From Actinoplanes xinjiangensis (GTDB lineage Bacteria > Actinomycetota > Actinomycetes > Mycobacteriales > Micromonosporaceae), in assembly GCF_003148685.1 (NCBI RefSeq), contig NZ_QGGR01000029.1, positions 1 to 64,000 of the forward strand: a DNA stretch of 64,000 nucleotides, in the 5' to 3' direction. Position numbers and translations under genes: made by a program. Of this stretch, positions 49,432-59,934 are shown one piece after another. A model generated the notes under the pieces. It saw only the letters and a list, made by a program, of their open reading frames with translations, had not been told where the DNA came from and made no database searches. Each line of letters begins with the position of its first letter. Position 1 is the first letter of the stretch.

Positions 49432-49699
49432 ATCGCTCTCCTAGTGGCTCGGTGGCGGTGCTTCGGTAGCGGTGCAGCGGTCCTGACAGCGAGAAGTTCG
49501 GCCCCCCGCCCGGTCGGCTTAGAGGTTCCCGGTGTGACTCCGCCGATCCCCAGCGGCGTATCTCGTGCAACCCGGTCACTACCCGGAGGAACCCGAGGGC
49601 GCTCCCGCCCCACTCCAATCTTTCCCTCAGCTGCTTTCGGCATGCCCCCCGGGCCGGAAACGACACCGACCTGAAGACAACCGAGAGGATCCACTCCAT

Positions 49700-50944
49700 A
49701 TGTTCGGTAACGACGCCCGCCGTCTGGCCATCCGACTGACCGCCGTTGCGAGCGCCGCCACCGCCACCCTCTGGGGCCTGACCGGGACGGCCGTCGCCGC
49801 TCCGGCCGCGCCCCCCGTGGGAACCATCGCCGGGGCCGGTGCGGAGGACGCCATCCCGGGCAGCTACATCGTGGTGCTGAAGCCCGGCACGCAGGCCGCC
49901 GACCGGGTCACCGCCACGTCGCAGGAGCTGGTCCGCAAGTACGGCGGCACCGTCGCCGGCAACTACCTCTCCACGGTGCGCGGCTTCCACCTGGAGGCCA
50001 CCGCCGGCGAGGCCGCCCGCCTGGCCGCCGACCCGTCCGTCTCGTTCGTCGAGCAGGACGCCAAGGTCGACGGCAAGGCCCTGGCGGCGCCCGTCGCCGC
50101 GATCACCCAGTCGAAGAAGCTGTCCTGGGGCCTGGACCGCCTCGACCAGCGCTCGCTGCCGCTGTCGAAGTCGTACACCTACAGGTCCGCCTCCGCGATC
50201 ACCGCCTACGTGATCGACACCGGCGTCCGCACCAGCCACAAGGAGTTCGGCGGCCGGGCCACCAGCGGCTGGGACTTCGTCGACGGCGACGCCACCGCGA
50301 ACGACTGCCACGGCCACGGTACCCACGTCGCCGGCACGATCGGCGGTGCCGCCTACGGCGTGGCCAAGGACGTCAAGCTGGTCGGCCTGCGGGTCCTCGG
50401 CTGCGACGGCTCCGGCTCGTTCTCCGACTTCATCGCCGCCGTCGACTGGGTGACCTCGAACGCCAAGCTGCCCGCCGTGGCCAACATGAGCCTGGGCGGC
50501 CCGCGCAGCAAGGCCCTCGACGCGGCCGTCAAGCGTTCCGTCGAGAAGGGCGTGACCTACGCGATCGCCTCCGGCAACGAGGACAAGAACGGCTGCAAGA
50601 GTTCACCGGCCGCCGCGCCGGACGCGATCACCGTGGGCGCCGTCGACTCCGCCGACCGCCGCGCCGCCTTCTCCAACTGGGGCAACTGCCTGGACATCTT
50701 CGCCCCCGGCGTGAACATCCTGTCGGCGGCGAAGGGCTCGAACACCGCCACCCAGAAGATGAGCGGCACCTCGATGGCGGCGCCGCACGTCGCCGGCGCG
50801 GCCGCCCTGGTCCTGGCCGCACACCCGGACTGGACGCCCCGCCAGGTGCGTGACGACCTGGTCGCCAATGCCGGAGTCGGCCTGGTCAAGGGCTCGATCA
50901 AGGGCTCGCCGAACCGCCTGCTCCATACCGGTCACCTGCTCTGA
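49700..50944 (+). CDS. Secreted subtilisin-like serine protease (S8)
   Basis: 414 residues. Signal peptide ([20 protein letters not shown] ... AVAAP), an I9 inhibitor propeptide (~40-125: [20 protein letters not shown] ... [20 protein letters not shown]), then the mature S8 domain with the triad D173 (YVIDTGV), H206 ([10 protein letters not shown]) and S358 ([12 protein letters not shown]). Proteinase K-like subgroup. The ATG at 49700 gives a clean signal peptide; the open frame upstream to 49565 does not. Confidence 0.94.
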   Translation: MFGNDARRLAIRLTAVASAATATLWGLTGTAVAAPAAPPVGTIAGAGAEDAIPGSYIVVLKPGTQAADRVTATSQELVRKYGGTVAGNYLSTVRGFHLEATAGEAARLAADPSVSFVEQDAKVDGKALAAPVAAITQSKKLSWGLDRLDQRSLPLSKSYTYRSASAITAYVIDTGVRTSHKEFGGRATSGWDFVDGDATANDCHGHGTHVAGTIGGAAYGVAKDVKLVGLRVLGCDGSGSFSDFIAAVDWVTSNAKLPAVANMSLGGPRSKALDAAVKRSVEKGVTYAIASGNEDKNGCKSSPAAAPDAITVGAVDSADRRAAFSNWGNCLDIFAPGVNILSAAKGSNTATQKMSGTSMAAPHVAGAAALVLAAHPDWTPRQVRDDLVANAGVGLVKGSIKGSPNRLLHTGHLL

Positions 50945-50950
50945 CCGTCC

Positions 50951-51008
50951 GGCCTGCTCTCCGCGCCGTCCGACGACCCGTCGGACATCGCCGAGAGCAG
51001 GCCTGTTT
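50951..51008 (+). terminator. Branched terminator after the subtilase gene
   Basis: Outer stem GGCCTGCTCTC / GAGAGCAGGCC (50951-50961 and 50993-51003) encloses a second perfect 8-bp hairpin (50968-50986), followed by TGTTTT. Confidence 0.75.
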
Positions 51009-51079
51009 TGACGGTGAGCCCTACGCCGGGCCCCGGGGGCGGATAGCGTGAGAACGACCCCAGCCCGAGGAGGACCGAG

Positions 51080-51484
51080 ATGTCCGAGGCGCCGGTCGCC
51101 GAAAGGCCGACAATCCTGGTCGTCGACGACGAAGAGGATCTGCGCGACATCATGCGCCGGATGCTGGAGCGTCGCGGGGCGTACGCGACGCTGGCCACCG
51201 GCGAGCCGGACGAGGCCCTCTCGATCGCCCGGGACCACGCCGGGAAGATCGACGTGCTGATCACCGACCTGACCCTGCCCGGGGCCTCCGGCGGTGAACT
51301 GGCCAGAACCATCCGCACTCTGCGTACCGGCATCGGGGTCGTCTTCGTCTCCGGCCTGCCCAAGGATCACGCGGTCGCCAAGGGCGAGATCACCGAGGAC
51401 GACATCCTGGTGAAGAAGCCGTTCACGGCCGACGCCCTGCTGGCCGCGGTGAAGGATGCTCTCGACCGCAAGGACCAGAGCTAG
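51080..51484 (+). CDS. Single-domain response regulator
   Basis: 134 residues, receiver only: D16-D17, phosphoacceptor D63 in VLITDLTLPGASGG, VSG switch region (serine instead of Thr) and VKKPFTA lysine. No output domain. It may take phosphate from an unlinked or hybrid kinase. Converges with a methyltransferase gene, overlapping by 4 bp. Confidence 0.9.
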   Translation: MSEAPVAERPTILVVDDEEDLRDIMRRMLERRGAYATLATGEPDEALSIARDHAGKIDVLITDLTLPGASGGELARTIRTLRTGIGVVFVSGLPKDHAVAKGEITEDDILVKKPFTADALLAAVKDALDRKDQS

Positions 51485-52236
51485 GGCCGGGGCCAGGGCA
51501 CGGTCAGCTCCCCGAGCCGCCACCGGGCCGGCCCGTCGAGCACCGGCCGGCCCTCGTCGCGCAGCCGCCGGACCGTGGCCGTCCAGCGCTGCCGTGGCCC
51601 GAACGGGGTCGCCTCGGTCTCCCATGCCCGGCCCAGCGCCCGCAGCAGCTCGTGCACCGGATGGCCGGGCACGTTGTGGTGGATCAGCGCCTTGGGTAGC
51701 CGCTCGGCGAAGACCGCCGGATGCTCCAGGGTCGGCAGCCGGGCCGACAGGGTCAACGTCGTCGGCACACCGTCCTCGACGACCGCCCAGGTGGCGATCC
51801 GGCCCAGCTCGTCGCAGGTGCCCTCGATCAGCAGTGCGCCCGTCGCGGTCATCGCCCGCCAGGCCGCCGCCACCTCGTCCTCGGCATACTGCCGCAGCAC
51901 GTTGAACGCCCGCACCACCACCGGGGCGAGCCCGGCCAGCTCGAACCCGCCGCGCCGGAACTCCAGCCACGGCGGATCCGCGAACGGCTGCGCGCCACTC
52001 ACCCGTACCGGATCGATCTCCAGGCCGACCACCGCGACGTCCGAGCGGACCGCGGCGGCGAGGCGGCTGCGCAGCTCCACGGCCGTCACCGGCGTGGCAC
52101 CGTAGCCCAGGTCGATCACCAGCGGCCGCGCCGCCTCCGTCAGGAGCCGACCGCAGCGGTACGCGATGAAGTTGTCGACACGACGGAGCCGGTTGGGATT
52201 GGTCGTCCCCCGGGTGATCGCGCCGACCGGTTTCAC
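51481..52236 (-). CDS. Class I SAM-dependent methyltransferase-like protein
   Basis: 251 residues. RPLVIDLGYGATPVTAVEL resembles the SAM-binding motif I (D-L-G-x-G) and VAVVGLEIDPVRV the acidic loop of motif II. The rest is not diagnostic. Conserved actinobacterial type; substrate unknown. The SDR gene upstream ends 2 bp before this gene starts, so they form a unit. Confidence 0.75.
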   Translation of the reverse strand: MKPVGAITRGTTNPNRLRRVDNFIAYRCGRLLTEAARPLVIDLGYGATPVTAVELRSRLAAAVRSDVAVVGLEIDPVRVSGAQPFADPPWLEFRRGGFELAGLAPVVVRAFNVLRQYAEDEVAAAWRAMTATGALLIEGTCDELGRIATWAVVEDGVPTTLTLSARLPTLEHPAVFAERLPKALIHHNVPGHPVHELLRALGRAWETEATPFGPRQRWTATVRRLRDEGRPVLDGPARWRLGELTVPWPRP

Positions 52237-52238
52237 GA

Positions 52239-52994
52239 CTACGGCTCCCGGTGGACCTTGTGCTGGGCGGCCTGGGCGATCGGCCGCACCACCAGCCGGT
52301 CCACGTTGACGTGCTGCGGGCGGGTGGCGGTCCAGGCGATGCAGTCCGCGATGTCGTCGGCGACCAGCGGCTCCCTCACCCCGGCGTAGACCGCGTCGGC
52401 CCTGTCCTGGTCGCCGCCGAACCGGTTGACCGCGAACTCGTCGGTCCGCACCATGCCCGGATCGATCTCGATGACCCGGACCGGCTTGCCGGCCAGCTCC
52501 AGCCGGAGTGTCCCGACCAGGGCGGTCTCGGCGTGTTTGGCGGCCACGTAGCCACCGCCGCCCTCGTAGGGTGTGAAGGCCGCCGTGGACCCGACCGTCA
52601 CGATCGTCCCCCGGCCGCTCGCCTCCAGAGCCGGCAGCAGCGCCTGGGTCACCCGCAGGGTGCCGAGCACGTTCACCTCATACATCCACTGCCAGTCATC
52701 GACCGATCCGGTGGCGACCGGGTCCACGCCACGGGCCCCGCCCGCGTTGTTGACCAGCAGGGTGAGCGGGCCGCCGAGTGCCGCCACCGCGGCCGCCAGC
52801 CCGGCCACCGACGCGTCCGAGGTGACGTCGCACGCGACCGCCGTGGCACCTGGCCCGATCTCCTTGACCAGCGCCTCCAGCCGGTCGGCACGCCGGGCCG
52901 CGGCGACGACGTGGAAGCCCTCCGCGGCCAGCCGACGGGCCGTGGCCGCGCCGATCCCGCTCGATGCCCCGGTGATGACTGCGATGTTCTGCAT
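52239..52994 (-). CDS. Short-chain dehydrogenase/reductase
   Basis: 251 residues from ATG 52994 (the frame upstream to 53114 has no domain content). Rossmann motif AVITGASSGIGAATARRLAA (TGxxxGIG), NNAG motif in LLVNNAGG, catalytic Ser/Tyr-Lys in VTVGSTAAFTPYEGGGGYVA and AKH (YxxxK). NAD(P)-dependent oxidoreductase. In M. tuberculosis the SDR gene Rv0484c lies between murB and mshA, and this is its positional counterpart. Confidence 0.92.
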   Translation of the reverse strand: MQNIAVITGASSGIGAATARRLAAEGFHVVAAARRADRLEALVKEIGPGATAVACDVTSDASVAGLAAAVAALGGPLTLLVNNAGGARGVDPVATGSVDDWQWMYEVNVLGTLRVTQALLPALEASGRGTIVTVGSTAAFTPYEGGGGYVAAKHAETALVGTLRLELAGKPVRVIEIDPGMVRTDEFAVNRFGGDQDRADAVYAGVREPLVADDIADCIAWTATRPQHVNVDRLVVRPIAQAAQHKVHREP

Positions 52995-53147
52995 GCCCTC
53001 GATTCTGATCCATGGCGGGGAACGTCCCGGACGATCAATGACCTGGATCACCCCGCGTCGGCTGAGTGGTGGTTCCGGCGGCGCCGATGGGGAAGATGAA
53101 CCTTGGCGCAACAAGCATGTTGCAGAACCGATACGGAGGGAGCCAGC

Positions 53148-54437
53148 GTGGCTGATCTACGGGCCGGTGGCCGATGGCCCACTCCCCGCCGGATCGCGAC
53201 CCTCTCCGTGCACACCTCGCCCCTGGAACAACCGGGCACCGGTGACGCGGGTGGCATGAACGTCTACATCGTGGAGATCGCCAAGCGACTGGCCGAGCGC
53301 GGCGTCGAGGTGGAGATCTTCACCCGGGCCACGGCCGGTGACCTGCCGCCGGTCGTCGAGATGGCACCCGGGGTGCTCGTCCGGCACGTCACCGCCGGCC
53401 CCTACGAGGGCCTGGCCAAGGAGGAGCTGCCCGCCCAGCTGTGCGCCTTCACCAACGGCGTGCTCCGGGCCGAGGCCGCGCATCCGCCGGGCCACTACGA
53501 CCTGCTGCACTCGCACTACTGGCTCTCCGGGCAGGTCGGCTGGCTGGCCCGGGAGCGCTGGGGCGTGCCGCACGTGCACACCGCGCACACCCTGGCCAAG
53601 GTGAAGAACAGGTTCATCGCGGCCGGTGACCGGCCCGAGCCGAAGGCCCGGGTGATCGGCGAGGAGCAGGTGGTCGCCGCCTCGGACCGCCTGGTGGCGA
53701 ACACCGACTTCGAGGCGCAGGACCTGATCACCCACTACGGCGCCGACCCGTCGCTGGTCAGCGTGGTGCAGCCGGGTGTCGACCTGCGACGGTTCCGGCC
53801 CGGTGCCGCCGACCGGGCCCGGTTCGGTCTGCCCGAGCACGGCCGGATCGTCGCGTTCGTCGGCCGGATCCAGCCGCTCAAGGCGCCGGACGTGCTGATC
53901 GCCGCCCTGGGCGAGATGCGCGGAGAGACCACCCTGGTGATCTGTGGTGGCCCGAGCGGCACCGGCCTGGACCGGCCCACCGCACTGATCGAGCTGGCCG
54001 CCACGCTCGGGGTGGCCGACTCGGTGGTGTTCCTGCCCCCGCAGACCGGTGACGATCTGGCCGCGCTCTACCGGGCCGCCGACCTGGTCGCCGTCCCGTC
54101 CTACAACGAGTCCTTCGGCCTGGTCGCCCTGGAGGCGCAGGCCTGCGGCACGCCGGTCGTCGCGGCCGCGGTCGGCGGTCTGGTCACCGCGGTGCGTGAC
54201 GGGGTCAGTGGCGTGCTGGTCGACGGCCACGATCCCCGTGACTGGGCGAGGGTGCTGGACCGGCTGCTCGACGAGCCCGGTCGCCGGCACCGGCTGGCGG
54301 CCGGTGCGGTCGCCCACGCGTCCCGGTTCTCCTGGGATCGCACGGCCGAGACCCTGCTTCGCGTCTACCGTGACGCGGTGAGTGAGCATCGGGCGCTGAT
54401 CACGGCGCGACTCGAGGGGGCGTCCTGCGCATGGTGA
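53148..54437 (+). CDS. mshA: D-inositol-3-phosphate glycosyltransferase MshA
   Basis: 429 residues, GTG start with GGAGGGAG upstream. GT4 family: [20 protein letters not shown] at the N-terminus is the MshA hallmark, followed by [18 protein letters not shown] and the donor-site motif [20 protein letters not shown]. It joins UDP-GlcNAc to inositol-3-phosphate, the first step of mycothiol synthesis. Overlaps the YbjN-like gene by 7 bp, as in mycobacteria (Rv0486-Rv0487). Confidence 0.96.
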   Translation: MADLRAGGRWPTPRRIATLSVHTSPLEQPGTGDAGGMNVYIVEIAKRLAERGVEVEIFTRATAGDLPPVVEMAPGVLVRHVTAGPYEGLAKEELPAQLCAFTNGVLRAEAAHPPGHYDLLHSHYWLSGQVGWLARERWGVPHVHTAHTLAKVKNRFIAAGDRPEPKARVIGEEQVVAASDRLVANTDFEAQDLITHYGADPSLVSVVQPGVDLRRFRPGAADRARFGLPEHGRIVAFVGRIQPLKAPDVLIAALGEMRGETTLVICGGPSGTGLDRPTALIELAATLGVADSVVFLPPQTGDDLAALYRAADLVAVPSYNESFGLVALEAQACGTPVVAAAVGGLVTAVRDGVSGVLVDGHDPRDWARVLDRLLDEPGRRHRLAAGAVAHASRFSWDRTAETLLRVYRDAVSEHRALITARLEGASCAW

Positions 54438-54919
54438 CCGAGTTGATCGAGCGGGTTCTGACCGAGCGGGAGCTGGAGTGGGAGTCCACCGGTGAGAGCT
54501 CCTATGTGGTCAGCCTGCCCGGCACGCACAAGCTGAAGACGGCCTGCAACCTGATCGTCGGCGAGCACTCCCTGCGGGTCGAGGCGTTCGTGATGCGCCG
54601 GCCCGACGAGCGGCACGAAGACCTGTGGGCCTGGTTGCTGCGCCGCAACGCCCGGATGTTCGGTGTCGCCTTCTCGATCGACGGGGCCGGCGACGTCTAT
54701 CTCACCGGCCGGGTGTCGCTGAAGGGCCTGGACGCCGATGAGCTGGACCGGCTGCTCGGCTCGGTGCTGACATATGCCGACGAGTCGTTCGACACGATGC
54801 TGGAGATCGGTTTCGGGTCGTCGATCCGGCGGGAGTGGGACTGGCGGGTCAGCCGGGGGGAGTCGACGGCCAACCTGCAGGCCTTCCGGCATCTGGTCGA
54901 GCGGACCGACCAGCCCTAA
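54431..54919 (+). CDS. YbjN-domain protein
   Basis: 162 residues. Pattern of the YbjN/TY3-chaperone-like fold: [20 protein letters not shown], then [20 protein letters not shown] and [13 protein letters not shown]. Homologue by position of Rv0487 next to mshA. Function unknown; YbjN-type proteins are proposed chaperone-like factors. Confidence 0.85.
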   Translation: MVTELIERVLTERELEWESTGESSYVVSLPGTHKLKTACNLIVGEHSLRVEAFVMRRPDERHEDLWAWLLRRNARMFGVAFSIDGAGDVYLTGRVSLKGLDADELDRLLGSVLTYADESFDTMLEIGFGSSIRREWDWRVSRGESTANLQAFRHLVERTDQP

Positions 54920-55579
54920 TTGATCATCCAGTGCGGTCAATCCGTACCGATGGGTCCATTGTGGTCCGCCGGCGGCGGAATCGCGATCCAATGGCGTTCT
55001 TCGCCGGTCGGGTGGCCGGCCGAGGTGTGGATCGCGCCGCCCCTGGGTACCAGCGGTCTCCCGGCGATGTCCGCAGGATTCCCCGGCGGCTGGTTCGACG
55101 GCCATCTAGACTCGCGCGCCATTTGCCGCCGCCGGGTTACCGAACGGTAGTTGTGGTGATTTCCTCCCCACTGAGAAACCCGGAAGAGTGATTGGCGGCT
55201 CGTCCGATCGGCTGGTTGTTGGTGAATGTGACGGTGGAGACAGATGTCGACACGAAATCGGGTTGTGAGGCTTGACCGCCCCAACTAGCGTGGTCGATGG
55301 ACGCCGCGCCGTTAGTTCGGGGAACGGGTCGATCAGCAATGATCGCCGCGGTTCGGCGTTTGGGGACGGGTGGCATGAGCCGTTGGGGGACGGCGCGACC
55401 CGAGACCGGCGGTAAGTGCGGGCGGCGCCTATGGGGATGGGTGTCGCCCGCCGCCGCCGGCGCTTTTGTTTCCGGCTTGTTTCTGCCGTTCACTTATTGG
55501 ACATGCTCGGATCATTGTCTATCGATGCAGCCGGGCTAATGGTGCGACGGCCGCGGGAATCCGCTTTTCCCGGCCCGCG
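54920..55579. other. 660-bp gap without a supported gene
   Basis: Lower GC than the surroundings. Short open frames exist (for example at 55297-55539 on plus and 55137-55493 on minus) but none has a convincing start site, codon bias or recognisable content. No perfect long hairpin was found. It lies between mshA-ybjN and the convergent end of the MFS gene. Confidence 0.6.
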
Positions 55580-56818
55580 TCAGACCGCCGCCGCGCGTTC
55601 CCGCTCCTCCTCTTGCGCCAGCCGCAGCCGCATCGCCCGCCGGGCCCGTGCCGGGCCGGCCCACAGTTGGCCGACCGCGACCAGGGCGCACAGCACGAAG
55701 CAGCCGCCCCAGAGCACGGCGTCACCGGCACCTTGCAGGACCAGGCCGCCGAGGATCGGGGCCAGTGCCGTCCCGGCCGACCAGGAGAGTGAGTTCAGGC
55801 CCTGGTAACGGCCGCGCAGAGCGGGCGGGGAGAGTGCCGCCACGGTGGCCGCGTTGCTGGGGGACTGGAGCATCTCGCCCAGAGTCCAGATGATCACCGT
55901 CAGGGCGTACATGATCGGGGTCTCAGCGAGGGCGACCAGCCCGAACCCGGAACCGACGAGCAGCGCCGCCACCGCCAGGACCTTCGCGCTGTCCCGGCCC
56001 TCGATCAGCTTCGGGACGAAGAGCTGACCGAAGACGATCAGGACCCCGTTCACCGCGATGACCGTGCCGTAGGTGGCGGCCGTGTGCCCCTCGGCCAGCA
56101 TGCTGATCGGCAGCGTCGACAGGTGCTGGAGGATGACCAGCACCGAGATGAAGCTGAGCAGCAGGTAGACGGCGTAGTTGCCGTCGCGCAGCGCGGTACC
56201 GAGGCCGCCCGGCTCCACTCTGCGCCCGGGGATCCGCGCCGGCCGCGTCTCGGCCAGGAAGATCGCCGTGATGATCGCGGTGATCAGGGTGGTGGCCGCG
56301 TCGCCGGCGAAGAGCAGCAGATAGTCCACCTTCGCCGCGAAGCCCGCGATGACCGCCGCGAGGGCGAAGCCGAGGTTGACCGCCCAGTAGTTCAGGGAGA
56401 ACGCCCGGACCCGATCCCGCTCCGGGACGATGTCGATCATCATGGCGGAGAAGGCCGGCCGGACCGCCTCGGCGAACAGGCCGAGCAGCAGGGTGGCCAC
56501 GGCGATCTGCGGGTACGTCCGGGCCAGCCCCAGGGCCAGCATCAGGGCGGCCGCGCCGAACTGGGCGATCAGCATGGTCGGGCGACGGCCCCAGCGATCG
56601 GCCAGCACACCGCCGCCGAGGGTGCCGATCGCGCCGCCGACGCCGTAGAGGCCCAGGATCAGGCCGGCCTGACTCTGCGAGAAGTCCCGCTCCGAGGTCA
56701 GGTAGATGCTCAGGAAGAGCACCGCGAACGAGCCGACGCGGTTGATCAGGGTGCCGGCCCAGAGGAACCAGAACTGCCGGGGCAGCCCACCGGCGGCCTG
56801 CCGTAACCAACCTCGCAC
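55580..56818 (-). CDS. MFS transporter
   Basis: 412 residues with 12 hydrophobic segments and the MFS A-motif GGGVLADRWGRRPTMLIAQF between helices 2 and 3. The helices are typical of drug or metabolite exporters (for example FWFLWAGTLINRVGSFAVLF). Substrate not predictable. Single gene. Confidence 0.9.
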   Translation of the reverse strand: MRGWLRQAAGGLPRQFWFLWAGTLINRVGSFAVLFLSIYLTSERDFSQSQAGLILGLYGVGGAIGTLGGGVLADRWGRRPTMLIAQFGAAALMLALGLARTYPQIAVATLLLGLFAEAVRPAFSAMMIDIVPERDRVRAFSLNYWAVNLGFALAAVIAGFAAKVDYLLLFAGDAATTLITAIITAIFLAETRPARIPGRRVEPGGLGTALRDGNYAVYLLLSFISVLVILQHLSTLPISMLAEGHTAATYGTVIAVNGVLIVFGQLFVPKLIEGRDSAKVLAVAALLVGSGFGLVALAETPIMYALTVIIWTLGEMLQSPSNAATVAALSPPALRGRYQGLNSLSWSAGTALAPILGGLVLQGAGDAVLWGGCFVLCALVAVGQLWAGPARARRAMRLRLAQEEERERAAAV

Positions 56819-56954
56819 GATCGTCTCCCCGTAAGTAGTCTGCGCGGTTTATTCCCTTACATCTGAGGTGCTTGCGCAAGCGGGTTTCGGTGTGGCGGCG
56901 GACACGTGCCGGGTGGCCGGTACAGGCCGGCGCGGCTCGGGGGAAGATGTGGTC

Positions 56955-57704
56955 ATGACTGGAACCCTGGTGCTGCTGCGGCACGGCAACAGCGAGTGGA
57001 ACGCCAAGAACCTCTTCACCGGCTGGGTCGACGTGGACCTGGACGCCAAGGGTGAGCAGGAGGCCCGGCGCGGCGGCGAACTTCTCAAGGAGCAGGGGGT
57101 GCTGCCCGACGTGGTGCACACCAGCCTTCTTCGGCGCGCGATCCGGACCAGTGAGATCGCACTGCACATCACCGACCGGCACTGGATCCCGGTGAAGCGT
57201 CACTGGCGGCTCAACGAGCGCCACTACGGCGCTCTGCAGGGCAAGGACAAGAAGCAGACCCTGGAGACGTACGGGGAGGAGCAGTTCATGCTCTGGCGCC
57301 GGTCGTACGACGTCCCGCCGCCCCCCATCGAGGACGGCGCCGAGTTCTCCCAGGCCGGTGACCCCCGCTACGCGAGCCTGGCCCCGGAGATCCTGCCGAG
57401 GGCGGAGTGCCTGAAGGACGTGCTGCTGCGGGCCCTGCCGTACTGGTACGACGCGATCGTCCCCGACCTGCGCGCCGGTAGGACGGTGCTGGTCGCGGCG
57501 CACGGCAACTCGCTGCGCGCGATCGTGAAGCACCTCGACGGCGTCTCCGACGAGGCGATCGCCGGGCTGAACATCCCGACCGGCATCCCGTTGCGCTACG
57601 ACCTGGACGAGAACCTGCGCCCGATCACCGCGGGCGGCACCTATCTCGACCCGGTCGCCGCCAAGGAGGCCGCTGCCGCGGTCGCCGCCCAGGGCCGTAA
57701 GTGA
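56955..57704 (+). CDS. gpmA: 2,3-bisphosphoglycerate-dependent phosphoglycerate mutase
   Basis: 249 residues. [20 protein letters not shown] with the phospho-histidine H10 (RHG), [35 protein letters not shown] and [17 protein letters not shown] (second His) are all canonical. Interconverts 3- and 2-phosphoglycerate in glycolysis. Corresponds to Rv0489 (gpm1) in the mshA-senX3 neighbourhood. The in-frame extension to 56868 is not needed. Confidence 0.96.
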   Translation: MTGTLVLLRHGNSEWNAKNLFTGWVDVDLDAKGEQEARRGGELLKEQGVLPDVVHTSLLRRAIRTSEIALHITDRHWIPVKRHWRLNERHYGALQGKDKKQTLETYGEEQFMLWRRSYDVPPPPIEDGAEFSQAGDPRYASLAPEILPRAECLKDVLLRALPYWYDAIVPDLRAGRTVLVAAHGNSLRAIVKHLDGVSDEAIAGLNIPTGIPLRYDLDENLRPITAGGTYLDPVAAKEAAAAVAAQGRK

Positions 57705-57709
57705 CAGAC

Positions 57710-57744
57710 GGGGGCCGGGACACCCCCGTGGTGTCCCGGCCCCC
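57710..57744. terminator. Terminator between gpmA and phoU
   Basis: Perfect 15-bp stem (GGGGGCCGGGACACC and complement), 5-nt loop, between two convergent genes. Confidence 0.85.
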
Positions 57745-57775
57745 GGATCTCCCGGCTCGCGCGCCGGAGATCTGA

Positions 57776-58432
57776 TCAGTCCTCGATCTGCCCGGTCGTC
57801 TCGCCGGTGATCAGGTAGATCAGGTGCTCGCCGATGTTGACGGCGTGGTCGGCGTAACGCTCGTAGAAGCGGCCCAGCAGGGCACCGTCGATGGCGGTCT
57901 CCGCTCCGTACGGCCAGTCGTCGGCCAGCATGATCTTGAACAGCTTGCGTTCGAGGTCGTCGATCGCGTCGTCGTCGGTCTCCAGTTGGGCCGCGAGTTC
58001 GGCGTTCGGCTTCGCGAGCAGCGTGGTGATCTTCTCGGCCATGTGGTCGGCGACCTCGGCCATGCCCTTGAAGGTGGGGCGCAGCTCGGCCGGGACGGCG
58101 GGTGACGGGTGCCGCCGGGCCGCGGTCTTCGCCACGTGCTCGGCCAGGTCGCCCATCCGCTCCAGGTCGGCCCCGATGTGCAGCGCGGTGATGACGCGCC
58201 GCAGGTCGGACGCGACCGGCGCCTGGCGGGCGATGGTGTCCGCGACCTTCAACTCGACCTGCTCGTAGATGGCGTCGACCTCGGAGTCCCGCTCGATCAC
58301 CGACCGGGCGGCGGCCAGGTCGGCGGTCAGCAGCGCCGACGTCGCCTTGCGGAGTGCGGCGCGGACCGACTCCGCCATGGTCACGAGCAGGCGGCTCACC
58401 TCGACCAGATCGGCCTGGTACTCCTCGCGCAT
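57776..58432 (-). CDS. phoU: Phosphate transport regulator PhoU
   Basis: 218 residues, two three-helix repeats with the PhoU metal motifs: ADLERMGDLAEHVAKTAARR (E-x3-D) in the first half and ERYADHAVNIGEHLIYLITG in the second. PhoU restrains phosphate-starvation signalling by the SenX3/RegX3-type kinase. Divergent from senX3; a PHO-box-like sequence lies between. Confidence 0.94.
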   Translation of the reverse strand: MREEYQADLVEVSRLLVTMAESVRAALRKATSALLTADLAAARSVIERDSEVDAIYEQVELKVADTIARQAPVASDLRRVITALHIGADLERMGDLAEHVAKTAARRHPSPAVPAELRPTFKGMAEVADHMAEKITTLLAKPNAELAAQLETDDDAIDDLERKLFKIMLADDWPYGAETAIDGALLGRFYERYADHAVNIGEHLIYLITGETTGQIED

Positions 58433-58513
58433 TTCTCAGTTCCCTCTTTCGACGGCGACGGCCATGGCGGCCGGGGTTGCGCTGACCACGCTATGGGCGC
58501 GGAACGGCCTCAA

Positions 58514-58552
58514 CATGAACACCGGTGAACGAGGGCGGGCGCAGTGGTGAAC
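58514..58552 (-). promoter_or_regulatory. PHO-box-like repeats between phoU and senX3
   Basis: On the minus strand GTTCACC occurs at 58552-58546 and 58530-58524, exactly 22 bp (two 11-bp units) apart, followed by a weaker GTTCATG at 58520-58514. This matches the 11-bp direct repeats bound by PhoP/RegX3 regulators of actinobacteria. It lies ~80 bp upstream of phoU and ~70 bp upstream of senX3. Confidence 0.6.
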
Positions 58553-58624
58553 ATTATTCGACGTGCGCCCGATTTGCCGTAATGGCCCTGTGGTTCAGGT
58601 AAACAATGACCCTACGATCGCAGC

Positions 58625-59905
58625 GTGGAGTGGGAATACGCCGTCGGCATGGTTTCTGCCGCGCTGGCCGTCGGTGTGGGAACGGGGCTCGCCCTTGCCC
58701 GGATCCGCCGGCCGGGCGCAGAGGCTCGGACCGGGGTACCGGAGGGGAGCGCCGCCATCGAACCGGACGACGATCGCCCGGGAGGCAAACACGGCCTCAA
58801 GGGGCTCGGACGCAAGAGCCTCGATTCGTTACGGGTGGGAGTCGTCGTCCTCGACGCCGACGATCATCCGGTGCTGGTGAACCCGGCGGCCCGCGCGATG
58901 GGCCTGCTGCGTTCCGGCGGGGCACCGGGCACCATCGCCGCCCATCCGATCCTGCGGACGCTGGCCGGCCAGGTCCGGCGGACCGGAGTGCGCCGGGAGG
59001 TCGAGCTCGACCTCCCGCGGGGCCGGGCCGGGGGCGGGCATGCCCCGCTGGGTCTGCACCTGCGGGCGGTGGCCCTGAACGCGACACACGTCGCGGTCGA
59101 GGCCGCCGACGTGACCGAGTCGCATCGGCTGGCCCGGGTCCGCCGCGACTTCGTCGCCAACGTCAGCCACGAGCTCAAGACGCCGATCGGTGCGCTCCAG
59201 CTCCTGGCCGAGGCACTGCTCGACGCCACCCAGCTCCCCGAGACGGCGCCCGGCGCGCAGTCCGAGGATCTGGTGGCCGCCCGCCGGTTCGCCGAGCGCA
59301 TCCATCACGAGTCGGCCCGGATGGGCCGCCTGGTGAACGAGTTGCTCGAGCTCACCCGGCTCCAGGGCGCGGAACCGTTGCCGAACCCGGAACCGGTCTC
59401 GCTGGACTGGGTGATCGCCGAGGTGGTCGACCGGACCAGGACGACCGCGTCGGCGAAGAACATCGAGGTCACCTACGACGGCCCGAAGGGCACCATGGCG
59501 TACGGCAACGACAGCCAGTTCGCCACGGCGGTCACCAACCTGGTGGAGAACGCGATCGCGTACTCGGGTGAGAACACCGTCGTCTCGCTCACCATGCGTC
59601 ACAGTGACGACTGGATCGAGATCGACGTCACCGATGAGGGCATCGGGATCGCCCCGCAGGACGTCGAACGGGTCTTCGAGCGGTTCTACCGCGCCGACCA
59701 GGCCCGTTCCCGGTCCACCGGCGGGACCGGTCTCGGCCTGGCGATCGTCAAGCACATCGCGACCAACCACGGCGGCCGCGTCGACGTGACCAGTTCACTC
59801 GGCGACGGCTCTACGTTCACCCTGCGCCTACCTGCACGACCCCCCGAGTCCCCCTCGTCGTCACCGACGGCGATTGAGATCGAGTCCGGTGTGGCCGGGC
59901 GTTGA
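58625..59905 (+). CDS. senX3: Phosphate-sensing histidine kinase SenX3/PhoR
   Basis: 426 residues, GTG start. One N-terminal membrane segment (YAVGMVSAALAVGVGTGLAL), a PAS-like region (~60-165), phosphoacceptor H182 in FVANVSHELKTPIGALQLLA, and the ATPase domain (VTNLVENAIAYSGEN, DEGIGIAPQDVERVFERFYR, GTGLGLAIVKHIATNHGGRV). Partner of RegX3, encoded immediately downstream with 4-bp overlap of frames if its longest frame is used. Confidence 0.94.
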   Translation: MEWEYAVGMVSAALAVGVGTGLALARIRRPGAEARTGVPEGSAAIEPDDDRPGGKHGLKGLGRKSLDSLRVGVVVLDADDHPVLVNPAARAMGLLRSGGAPGTIAAHPILRTLAGQVRRTGVRREVELDLPRGRAGGGHAPLGLHLRAVALNATHVAVEAADVTESHRLARVRRDFVANVSHELKTPIGALQLLAEALLDATQLPETAPGAQSEDLVAARRFAERIHHESARMGRLVNELLELTRLQGAEPLPNPEPVSLDWVIAEVVDRTRTTASAKNIEVTYDGPKGTMAYGNDSQFATAVTNLVENAIAYSGENTVVSLTMRHSDDWIEIDVTDEGIGIAPQDVERVFERFYRADQARSRSTGGTGLGLAIVKHIATNHGGRVDVTSSLGDGSTFTLRLPARPPESPSSSPTAIEIESGVAGR

Positions 59906-59934
59906 GCCCGCCGCCGACGACGGAAGGAACTTCA

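Noticed and set aside
54920-55579. Small genes in the gap after the YbjN gene
   Set aside because: Several open frames of 60-130 codons overlap in different frames; none has a ribosome site and recognisable protein content.
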